DNA of 10,289 nt from Candidatus Zixiibacteriota bacterium. Its GTDB lineage: Bacteria > Zixibacteria > MSB-5A5 > JAABVY01 > JAHJOQ01. The stretch is taken from contig JAJRZO010000334.1 in assembly GCA_024275215.1 (NCBI GenBank), forward strand, positions 1 through 10,289, read 5' to 3'. Under the pieces are notes generated by a model. The model did no database searches. It had not been told where the DNA came from and was given only the letters and a program-made list of their open reading frames with translations. How positions within the stretch are numbered: the stretch's first letter is position 1; each line of letters starts with the position of its first letter. The position numbers and the translations under genes are program-made. This document shows positions 1 through 6,043 of this stretch, piece after piece.

Positions 1-349
1 ACTTCTTCACAACAGGATTGACAAGACGATGCGGCACCTTAAGACAGGCGGAACGATCCTCGGACAATTTGAAAACTTCGAGTATAAAGCCGAAGTCGTC
101 AAACTGAAAAAAGGTGACAGGTTTCTTCTGTTTACGGATGGTGTGACTGAAGTTTTCAGCACTACAGGGGAGATGTACGGACGTGAGCGGCTCGAAGAAT
201 TTCTCGCCGATGGTGGCAAAGTTGAAGCGCGAGATTTCCTTAGGAATCTTAGAAATGATGTTGAAGTATTTTCACAAGGCGCCTCGGATACTCCGTTCGA
301 TGATTTGACAGCAGTTGTGATCGATTTCGAGGGGGTGGACGATGACTGA
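1..349 (+). CDS. SpoIIE/RsbU-type PP2C serine phosphatase, C-terminal part (5' end outside window)
   Basis: This is the C-terminal ~115 residues of a PP2C-family phosphatase; the frame is open from base 2 and the start lies upstream of the window. Visible SpoIIE-domain landmarks in order are the GGTILGQF strand region, KKGDRFLLFTDGVTEVF (codons about 113-157, with the metal-binding Asp at 137-139), YGRERLEEFL, and the terminal metal-binding DDLTAVVI motif (299-322). Phosphatases of this class dephosphorylate the serine of STAS anti-sigma antagonists, and such an antagonist is encoded two genes downstream. Sensor or receiver domains usually sit N-terminal to the catalytic domain, but none can be seen here. 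The last 8 bases overlap the start of the anti-sigma kinase gene, which suggests translational coupling. The family call is firm. The Met at 29-31 is internal and not the true start. Confidence 0.9.
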   Translation, partial: LLHNRIDKTMRHLKTGGTILGQFENFEYKAEVVKLKKGDRFLLFTDGVTEVFSTTGEMYGRERLEEFLADGGKVEARDFLRNLRNDVEVFSQGASDTPFDDLTAVVIDFEGVDDD

Positions 350-794
350 ACGGATTTCAGTCAGGGTTCCAAGTGATATTAAATACTCCGATCTTGTCCA
401 TTCAATCTCAAGACAGATATGTTTCAATATGAATTTCTGTGATCGCGATATCCATTTCGTGCTCCTGTCTGTTTCAGAAGGATTCACAAATGCCGTGGTA
501 CACGGTAACTGCAGCGAGCCGGGACGAGAAGTTGTGATTACTTATGAGATAGCCCAGGGAATCCTGTCCATCGCTATTGAGGATGAAGGAGTTCTGCCGA
601 TAGAGGAGAATACAGGGCATGCCAGAGAGATGCCCAGAACAGAAGATGAATCCGGTCGCGGCGTGAGCCTGATCCGGCAGTTCGCCGATGAGTTTACTCT
701 CGTCAATGTGCCCAAAAGGGGAAACATTCTTACGATGATTTTTAGCGTCAACAATAAAAGCCGCGAGGCGGCGGAAGTACACGGGGAGGCGTAG
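342..794 (+). CDS. RsbW/SpoIIAB-like anti-sigma factor serine kinase (HATPase_c_2)
   Basis: A 150-residue stand-alone GHKL ATPase, the usual size for RsbW-like kinases. The N box is SVSEGFTNAVVHGN (residues 43-56; E46 as general base, N50 for Mg-ATP). The G1-type box is EDEGV (80-84) and the G2 box is GRGVSLIRQFAD (105-116). There is no HisKA dimerisation domain, so it should phosphorylate Ser/Thr on a STAS protein rather than act as a histidine kinase. The start ATG overlaps the phosphatase stop by 8 bases and is preceded by a GAGGGGG ribosome site at 329-335. The order phosphatase, kinase, antagonist is a classic partner-switching cassette. In known systems the kinase also sequesters a sigma factor. 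None is encoded in this window, so the final target is unknown and may not be a sigma factor. Confidence 0.9.
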   Translation: MTERISVRVPSDIKYSDLVHSISRQICFNMNFCDRDIHFVLLSVSEGFTNAVVHGNCSEPGREVVITYEIAQGILSIAIEDEGVLPIEENTGHAREMPRTEDESGRGVSLIRQFADEFTLVNVPKRGNILTMIFSVNNKSREAAEVHGEA

Positions 795-795
795 A

Positions 796-1152
796 ATGGA
801 AGTCAGCAAAGAGCAGAACTCAGGTTATACTTGTCTTCATCTTGATGGTCGGCTCGATCTTAACAGCTCTTCACAATTGAAAGACCAGATCAAAGGGTTG
901 CTCAGTGAAGGCGTAGTCAATTTCATCATCGATTTGAACGGCGTCGATTTTATCAACAGTTCAGGACTCGGTACACTTGTATCAATTCTGAAGGATGTAC
1001 GCATGGTCAAGGGTAGAATGGTGCTATGTAATCTGGCGCAGTATGTCCACGAGATTTTTGAGATAACTCAGCTCTCGCACATCTTTGACATTTACCCCAC
1101 AGAGAAGCAGGCGGCAGAAACGTTTAGTGGATCAGCCGTCAATGTCGGCTGA
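796..1152 (+). CDS. STAS-domain anti-sigma factor antagonist (SpoIIAA/RsbV family)
   Basis: A single STAS domain of 118 residues. It has the N-terminal strand CLHLDGRLDLNSSSQL (residues 13-28), the central VDFINSSGLGTLVSIL segment (50-65) and the C-terminal helix region EIFEITQLSHIFDIY. S55/S56 within NSSGLG aligns with the serine phosphorylated by SpoIIAB/RsbW kinases, so the switch residue is present. Unphosphorylated antagonist should bind the neighbouring anti-sigma kinase, phosphorylation should release it, and the upstream PP2C phosphatase should reset it. The start follows the preceding stop by one base and has a GGGGAGG site at 783-789. Residues after about 105 look like a short flexible tail. 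Family assignment is strong; its link to the chemotaxis genes downstream is inference. Confidence 0.92.
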   Translation: MEVSKEQNSGYTCLHLDGRLDLNSSSQLKDQIKGLLSEGVVNFIIDLNGVDFINSSGLGTLVSILKDVRMVKGRMVLCNLAQYVHEIFEITQLSHIFDIYPTEKQAAETFSGSAVNVG

Positions 1153-1168
1153 GGTGGGTCGTTAAGCC

Positions 1169-3079
1169 ATGAGTACACATGATGAGTTATTGCAATCGCT
1201 GCTTGAGCAGTTGACCAGCGAGGATGTGTTCGAGCGCGAGCAGGCATGTCTGCAATTGCGTGATTTCGACGGCGATGAGGCAGGAGCAGCCCTTGTTGCA
1301 TGTTTCGAAGACCCAGACCTGGGAATTCGCGAGCTGGCAGCAGAGGGACTTATCGAAATGAAAGGCGAAGCTGTAGCTTCATTTCTGACTGTCCTGCTTA
1401 GCCACGAAGATATTTCGGTGAGGAATCTGGCGGCTGAAGTTCTTTTTAAGATTGGGACTGATTCGGTAGCTCCTCTTTGCGTTTGCTTGACTGACAGCGA
1501 TAAGGATGTTCGTAAATTCGCGGCAGACATTCTGGGACAGATTGGTTCAAAGGATGCGGTGAAACCTTTATTAGGTGCACTTGGCGATGAAAACGCCAAT
1601 GTCGTCTGCTCAGCCGTAGAAGCGCTCGGTCTGGCAGGTGATCCCGAAGCTGTTCCAGCATTGATAAAGATACTCGATGAACGCGAATATGCCAGGCCGG
1701 AAGCAATCGAAGCCCTTGGCAGGATTGGCGATGAGGCGTCTCTTGAAGTTCTATTGAAAAACATTCAACATGAAGATGATGTCGTTAGATTTGCGGTTCT
1801 TGACGCACTTGGGAGAATGAACGCTGTCGATGCGGCTCCACAGCTCAAGAGTATGCTGGACAGTGCGGACGAGACAACAAAGGATCTTATATTCTTTGCG
1901 CTGATAAGAATCGCCAGGTCGGACAATCGCGCAATCCTGGAAGATCTTCCCGAACACAGATTCAGAGAATGCCTGTTCAAGTCGCTTGAAGGAGATGACA
2001 AACACTGCAAGCTGTTTGCGATCAGAGAACTATCGCATTGGAAAGGCTCCAGTGTTGTCGAGAAACTGATTGCAGCCCTTGATACAGATGATGAAGACAT
2101 CAGAGCCAGCGTTAAACAAGCGTTGAAACTAACAGTCTTTTCAGCCTTTGATGCTGTTGCTGATGTTTTGTCGGGCAGCAATGACAGCAGGCTGCTGATA
2201 GATATTCTTGAAACAATATCATATACGGGCAATGTTCGCTTTGCTAAAGATGTGGCGCGATTATCTGTCCATGAAGATCCTGAAGTCCGGGAAGAAACAG
2301 CCCGGACACTCGGAAGGATCGGTGACCATACAGTCATCAAGACGCTCGTAAAGCTTGCCGGCGATGAGAATGGTCATGTCAGATCATCGGCCTTGAAGTC
2401 AATCGGATGGGTCGGTGATGAGCGGGAAGTCGAACATTTGATCCGGGGGTTGGATGATCCGTATCAGGATGTTCAGGAAGCTGCAATGGGTGCGATGGTG
2501 CTGATCGGTGGCAAACGGATAATCGAACAGTTCAAAACTGATTTGAATCACACCAGCCCTCGTCGACAGAGACTCGCAGCGATGGCGCTTGGATGGATCG
2601 GTGAGAACGAAGTCGTGGACCCGCTCATCTCTGCACTCAATCATCCCGAATGGGAAGTCAGAAGAAGTGCTGTCGAAGCGCTCGCAAGGATTGCCAATGA
2701 AAAAGCAATCGAGCCAGTAAAATATGCCCTGAACGATGAAGAGCCGCAAGTGAGAAAGGCCGCGGTCGATGCCCTCATATCATTCGAAGGCAACAGCGCC
2801 GGAGAACATCTGATCCCACTTCTTGACGATGAAGATGTATGGGTGAAATTCCATGTAATCAATGCGATAGGGCAAATAAGGGCTGCTGCCACTGTAGAAA
2901 AGCTGACTGATCTTCTATGTGACGAAAACGATGTGGTGCGTGTCGCGGCGGCGAAAGCGCTTGCGAATCTTGGAGATCGCAGGGCAATTGCGCCGCTCAA
3001 GGCATTGTCAACCGATCCCAACTCCGATGTAGTCACTGCAGCGTCAGAAGCTGTCAGAGTCATCGAAAGGAGCAAATAG
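1169..3079 (+). CDS. Large HEAT-repeat solenoid protein
   Basis: A 636-residue protein built almost entirely of degenerate HEAT (PBS-lyase HEAT-like) repeats of about 31 residues, roughly twenty by length. Typical units read 'D.d..VR..A..ALG.IGd..av..L...L', for example PEVREETARTLGRIGD and WEVRRSAVEALARIAN. No signal peptide, membrane segment or catalytic domain is visible, so it is predicted to be a cytoplasmic alpha-solenoid that scaffolds or binds partners. A central stretch (about residues 255-370) has weaker consensus but keeps the helical-pair pattern. The start ATG lies 16 bases after the STAS stop, with a GAGGTGGG site at 1151-1158. From memory, HEAT-repeat proteins accompany some chemosensory clusters, such as the cpc7 gene of Myxococcus Che7 and loci in Geobacter-like bacteria, but no general function is established. 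PBS-lyase chromophore-lyase activity is not implied here, since no phycobiliprotein gene is nearby. Confidence 0.85.
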   Translation: MSTHDELLQSLLEQLTSEDVFEREQACLQLRDFDGDEAGAALVACFEDPDLGIRELAAEGLIEMKGEAVASFLTVLLSHEDISVRNLAAEVLFKIGTDSVAPLCVCLTDSDKDVRKFAADILGQIGSKDAVKPLLGALGDENANVVCSAVEALGLAGDPEAVPALIKILDEREYARPEAIEALGRIGDEASLEVLLKNIQHEDDVVRFAVLDALGRMNAVDAAPQLKSMLDSADETTKDLIFFALIRIARSDNRAILEDLPEHRFRECLFKSLEGDDKHCKLFAIRELSHWKGSSVVEKLIAALDTDDEDIRASVKQALKLTVFSAFDAVADVLSGSNDSRLLIDILETISYTGNVRFAKDVARLSVHEDPEVREETARTLGRIGDHTVIKTLVKLAGDENGHVRSSALKSIGWVGDEREVEHLIRGLDDPYQDVQEAAMGAMVLIGGKRIIEQFKTDLNHTSPRRQRLAAMALGWIGENEVVDPLISALNHPEWEVRRSAVEALARIANEKAIEPVKYALNDEEPQVRKAAVDALISFEGNSAGEHLIPLLDDEDVWVKFHVINAIGQIRAAATVEKLTDLLCDENDVVRVAAAKALANLGDRRAIAPLKALSTDPNSDVVTAASEAVRVIERSK

Positions 3080-3086
3080 GAATACC

Positions 3087-3479
3087 ATGAAAAAAATCCT
3101 TATTGTCGATGATGAGCTTTTGATCAGGGATTTGCTGTATGACCACTTCAGCTCTCACAACTATGAAATAAGTATGGCGGAAACCGGGCAGAAGGCGCTC
3201 GATATTCTAAGTACGAATAAAGTCGATTGTATTCTTACGGACCTGAAAATGCCTGACATGGATGGACTGGAGTTGATTAAGAAGGCGAGAGAACAGTCCG
3301 AGAAAAAAGTGCCGGCAATTCTGATTACAGGTTTTCCCTCAATCGAATCGGCAGTTGACGCCCTCCGGAACAGAGTACATGACTATGTTGTGAAGCCGTT
3401 CAATATCAAAAGACTTCACGATTCAGTAGAGAAGGCAATCGCTGAAACAAGTGAGAATGAGTCAACCTGGGAGAAGTGA
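3087..3479 (+). CDS. Single-domain response regulator (NtrC-type receiver)
   Basis: A 130-residue stand-alone receiver. The acidic pair is D8-D9, the phosphoacceptor is D52 in LTDLKMPDMDG, the switch Thr is T81 in ITGFPSIESAV, and K103 lies in YVVKPF. The TGFPSIESAVDAL signature resembles the receivers of NtrC/AtoC-type regulators more than classical CheY. The usual GAxDY before the Lys is RVHDY here, a small departure from consensus. Only about 20 residues follow the receiver fold, too few for an output domain, so the output must be protein interaction or phosphate exchange. It begins 7 bases after the HEAT gene with only a weak TAGGA ribosome site (3077-3081), which suggests coupling. It appears paralogous to the next gene, most likely by tandem duplication. 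The phosphodonor could be CheA or the kinase at the window's end; the sequence cannot decide. Confidence 0.9.
   Translation: MKKILIVDDELLIRDLLYDHFSSHNYEISMAETGQKALDILSTNKVDCILTDLKMPDMDGLELIKKAREQSEKKVPAILITGFPSIESAVDALRNRVHDYVVKPFNIKRLHDSVEKAIAETSENESTWEK
3469..3474 (+). promoter_or_regulatory. Ribosome binding site choosing the second receiver's start
   Basis: GGGAGA lies inside the end of the preceding receiver gene, four bases before ATG 3479. A GTG at 3476 in the same frame would be only one base from this purine run, so ATG 3479 is the better start. The stop and start share a base (TGATG), a usual sign of translational coupling. Confidence 0.55.
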
Positions 3480-4102
3480 TGGCTAATTACAAGTTGCTTG
3501 TTGTGGATGACGAGCTTTTCGTGAGAGAACTCCTGGAAGAGTATTTTTCGAAAATGGATTTCGATGTAGTCGTCGCCGGCTCCGGTCCCGATGCGTTGAA
3601 AGCCGTTGCAGAGAATAGTTTCAATGTAGCGCTGATCGATTTGAAGATGAGCGACATGGATGGTATCGAGACGTTGAAGAAAATCCAGCAGCTCGATGGC
3701 AATCTGATCCTGATATTGATGACTGGTTATCCGACCGTTGAATCATCTGTTGAGGCAATGCGATCCGGAGCATTCGACTATGTCGTAAAGCCATTCAGGC
3801 TGAATGAACTCAAGGATATTGTATTGAGGGCTGTCAAGGAACATCATGTGAAGTGCGAAATCGCTGAGATCAAGACGAAAGTTGCCGCAATCGAAAGGAA
3901 ACTCTCAACAATCGTTGGCGGAAGTCAAAGTGAAAGTAACATGAATGATGAGGATACCGAGAGTCTGCCGATTCCGGTCAATAGTTTTGATATCGAGGCT
4001 GAAGATCAGTTGGACAGATGGGGTAAACTCCTGCGCGATGGTTTTATCTCGCGTCAGGAATTCGAAGAAAGAAAGAAGCGCATTCTCAGCGAAGTCTGCT
4101 GA
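3479..4102 (+). CDS. Response regulator with C-terminal SHOCT-like module
   Basis: A 207-residue protein. Residues 4-120 form a receiver: acidic pair D10-D11, phosphoacceptor D54, T82 in MTGYPTVESSV, and K104 in FDYVVKPF. The loop after D54 reads LKMSDMDG, so the normally conserved Pro at D+4 is Ser (S58). A helical, probably coiled-coil stretch follows (about 112-147; IAEIKTKVAAIERKL), then a Ser/Asp/Glu-rich linker. The end is a SHOCT-like segment (about 175-207) with the pattern L..WGKLLRDGFISRQEFEERKKRIL. SHOCT modules are small C-terminal helical domains thought to mediate oligomerisation or binding. No DNA-binding or enzymatic output is present. The gene overlaps its upstream paralogue by one base (TGATG). 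A 4-base earlier-frame GTG at 3476 is possible but less well placed. The receiver is certain; the SHOCT label rests on the visible pattern only. Confidence 0.85.
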   Translation: MANYKLLVVDDELFVRELLEEYFSKMDFDVVVAGSGPDALKAVAENSFNVALIDLKMSDMDGIETLKKIQQLDGNLILILMTGYPTVESSVEAMRSGAFDYVVKPFRLNELKDIVLRAVKEHHVKCEIAEIKTKVAAIERKLSTIVGGSQSESNMNDEDTESLPIPVNSFDIEAEDQLDRWGKLLRDGFISRQEFEERKKRILSEVC

Positions 4103-4135
4103 GGGTATTAAAGCTTAATAAGGGGACTTGGGTAG

Positions 4136-5185
4136 ATGTTGCCGACGAATACGGATGTCCAGAAACTCTCCGATGAAGAATTCGTTGCCATTCGCGATTT
4201 CATCCATGAACGAAGCGGCATCTACTTCGCGGAAAACAAGAAATATATTGTCGAGAACAGACTCATCAGACGGATGAGTGAACTCGGTGTGAAGTCGTAC
4301 AAAGACTACTTCTATCTGATTAAGTACGACACCACTCACAAAGAATTCAATCATCTTATGACTCTGATTACGACAAATGAAACATCGTTCTTCAGGAATC
4401 CCCCGCAGTTGAAAGCATTCGCCAAAGAAGTACTTCCGCTGATCACGAAAGAGAAAAAAGCTGCCGGTAACAAGAGGCTTAGAATATGGAGTGCGGGTTG
4501 TTCAACAGGTGAAGAGCCATATACGCTCGCGATTATTCTGAAAGAAGAGATGCCTGACCTGAGCAACTGGAGTGTGGACATACTCGGCAATGACATATCT
4601 GAGCGTGTCTTGTATGCTGCGCGGAAGGGTATCTATGGCGAGGCAACACTACGCTCGACCGAGCCACGCATAGTCCAGAAGTATTTCACGCGTGAACCGG
4701 AAGGGTTTCGTATATCCGATGAAGTCAAGAAGCTCGTCAAACTGAGTCATGGCAATCTGTCTGATACACGAAAGCTGGGCGTGTTTCGTAACATCGATAT
4801 TGTGTTTTGTCGCAATGTCATGATCTACTTCTCTGATGACGTGAAGAAGAACATAGTCAGACAGTTTTATACGAGCCTGCTGCCGGGTGGTTTTCTTTTC
4901 ATCGGTCACTCGGAAAGCCTTCACGGAATCTCTAAAGCGTTCAAGCTTTCGTATTTCAAAAATGCTCTTGTCTACAGAAAAGAGCCGGCCAGGACCGGAA
5001 GATCAAGTCTGTCAGCAAGAGTTTCCGCAACCGGCGCAACTGCTGGAAATTCTGTGGCAGCACGAGGAACCGCCACTCACGCTGCAACTTCCACAACAGA
5101 CAGGGCGAGCAGCATTGCTGAAAGAACGAGCGACACGCTGAAGAAGCTTGAAAAAATGAGGGAAATGCTGGCTGCCAAACGATAG
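4136..5185 (+). CDS. cheR: CheR chemoreceptor glutamate methyltransferase
   Basis: A 349-residue SAM-dependent methyltransferase that adds methyl groups to glutamates of chemoreceptors, working against CheB. The N-terminal all-helical CheR domain covers about residues 8-75. It is followed by TTNETSFFR (79-87), the SAM-binding SAGCSTGEEPY loop (119-129), IVFCRNVMIYF (222-232) and GGFLFIGHSESL (251-262). The enzyme core ends near residue 282. A further ~65 residues are rich in Ala, Thr, Ser and Arg and end in a predicted charged helix (LKKLEKMREMLAAKR), so the protein is longer than the ~280-residue E. coli enzyme. No tetratricopeptide repeats are present. The gene starts 33 bases after the SHOCT receiver gene, with AGGGGA at 4121-4126 as ribosome site. 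The CheR call is firm; the role of the tail is unknown. Confidence 0.95.
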   Translation: MLPTNTDVQKLSDEEFVAIRDFIHERSGIYFAENKKYIVENRLIRRMSELGVKSYKDYFYLIKYDTTHKEFNHLMTLITTNETSFFRNPPQLKAFAKEVLPLITKEKKAAGNKRLRIWSAGCSTGEEPYTLAIILKEEMPDLSNWSVDILGNDISERVLYAARKGIYGEATLRSTEPRIVQKYFTREPEGFRISDEVKKLVKLSHGNLSDTRKLGVFRNIDIVFCRNVMIYFSDDVKKNIVRQFYTSLLPGGFLFIGHSESLHGISKAFKLSYFKNALVYRKEPARTGRSSLSARVSATGATAGNSVAARGTATHAATSTTDRASSIAERTSDTLKKLEKMREMLAAKR

Positions 5186-5218
5186 AGCAGGGATGCTGAA
5201 GAATAGAAGGTACGTATT

Positions 5219-5590
5219 ATGAAGGGAACAATTCTTGTCGTAGATGATTCGCCCACTGTCGTAAAGTTCGTCTCTTTCAGCTTGAAAAGCACTGGTCTGA
5301 AAGTCGTGACTGCATCCGACGGTATGGATGCGATGGAAAAGATTTCATCACTTGATAAATCAGTGGATATGATAATCACAGATCTCAATATGCCGAATAT
5401 GGATGGCTACGAACTCATATCGAGTCTCAGGCAAAGCGAAGAGTATTCTGACACCCCGATAATCATTCTTTCTTCAGAAGAGGATGCCGCCGACAAGGCT
5501 CTGGGTTCCGAAGTCGGAGCGAACTCGTATTTGACCAAGCCATTCGTGTCCAAAGTCTTGATTGAAGAAGTCAGCAAGTATTTCGAATGA
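5219..5590 (+). CDS. CheY-like single-domain response regulator (first of two)
   Basis: A 123-residue receiver and nothing else. It shows the acidic pair D9-D10, the phosphoacceptor D55 in ITDLNMPNMDGYEL, the switch Ser S85 in IIILSSEE, and Y104/K107 in SYLTKPF. S85 replaces the more common Thr and is an accepted alternative. It lacks the DWNMP signature seen in its downstream neighbour and looks more like the auxiliary CheY or PilH-type receivers found in many multi-CheY clusters. The start has a modest GAAGG ribosome site (5206-5210). The gene sits between cheR and the second cheY. Plausible roles are a phosphate sink or an adaptation regulator, but this is inference. Confidence 0.9.
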   Translation: MKGTILVVDDSPTVVKFVSFSLKSTGLKVVTASDGMDAMEKISSLDKSVDMIITDLNMPNMDGYELISSLRQSEEYSDTPIIILSSEEDAADKALGSEVGANSYLTKPFVSKVLIEEVSKYFE

Positions 5591-5619
5591 GTCCGGGAGT
5601 AATGAGTCTCAAGGGGAGC

Positions 5620-5625
5620 AGGAGG
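5620..5625 (+). promoter_or_regulatory. Strong Shine-Dalgarno fixing the second cheY start
   Basis: A perfect AGGAGG sits five bases before ATG 5631. An in-frame ATG exists at 5562, inside the previous gene, but it would add 23 unrelated Ser/Glu-rich residues ahead of the receiver fold and has no comparable site. The start at 5631 is therefore chosen. Confidence 0.8.
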
Positions 5626-5630
5626 TAGAA

Positions 5631-6011
5631 ATGGTAGATCTTAAAATTCTCGCAGTTGATGATTCTCCAACAATGCGCAGAATTATTATCAACACATTGA
5701 AGCGAGCCGGATTTACGGATATTACGGAAGCAACCGATGGCAAGGATGCCCTGGCCAAGATGAAGGTTGATAATTTCAACTTTGTTATCACGGATTGGAA
5801 TATGCCGGAGATGAACGGTCTGGAGTTTGTTTCCAATGTCAGAAAATCCAGCGAATATAAGAAATTGCCGATCCTGATGGTCACAACTCGTTCGGTCAAA
5901 GACGATATTATCGAAGCGATGAAAGCCGGAGTTAATAACTACATCGTTAAACCGTTCACTCCGGACACGCTCAAGGAAAAAATATCACAGACAATAGAAA
6001 GTATTAGTTGA
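5631..6011 (+). CDS. cheY: CheY chemotaxis response regulator (motor-type)
   Basis: A 126-residue protein closely resembling E. coli CheY along its whole length. It has the acidic pair D10-D11, the DDSPTMRRII helix, and phosphoacceptor D55 in TDWNMPEMNGLE, where the Trp matches E. coli W58. T85 lies in PILMVTT, Y104 is the equivalent of switch Tyr106, and K107 lies in YIVKPFT. Phosphorylated CheY of this type binds the flagellar switch protein FliM and changes rotation. The start at 5631 follows a perfect AGGAGG. The CheZ-like phosphatase gene lies immediately downstream, 32 bases after this stop, and is the expected partner. Of the four single-receiver proteins encoded here, this is the best candidate for the motor-binding one. 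Confidence 0.93.
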   Translation: MVDLKILAVDDSPTMRRIIINTLKRAGFTDITEATDGKDALAKMKVDNFNFVITDWNMPEMNGLEFVSNVRKSSEYKKLPILMVTTRSVKDDIIEAMKAGVNNYIVKPFTPDTLKEKISQTIESIS

Positions 6012-6043
6012 CATCAGGAGTGTGATGGAAAAGGAGCATTGAA

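Noticed and set aside
1162..2340. Two long minus-strand open frames (about 200 and 191 codons) opposite the HEAT gene
   Set aside because: Their translations are Ser/Arg-rich, low-complexity mirrors of the repeated HEAT codons. The plus strand carries an unmistakable protein family with a ribosome site.
1169..3079. Reading the HEAT protein as a phycobilisome lyase (CpcE/F)
   Set aside because: Similarity is to the shared repeat only. No phycobiliprotein or pigment gene is nearby, and the protein is about twice the usual lyase length.
4106..4120. Inverted repeat TATTA-AAGCT-TAATA before cheR
   Set aside because: The 5-base AT-only arms are too short and weak for a terminator, no T-run follows, and such palindromes are common by chance. 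An operator cannot be excluded.
4887..5141. Plus-strand 84-codon frame inside cheR
   Set aside because: It is out of frame with a well-supported CheR, shows no recognisable motif, and arises from biased composition of the cheR tail.
5562..5630. Upstream in-frame ATG extending the second CheY by 23 residues
   Set aside because: It lies within the previous gene, adds a Ser/Glu-rich stretch unrelated to receivers, and a perfect AGGAGG marks ATG 5631.
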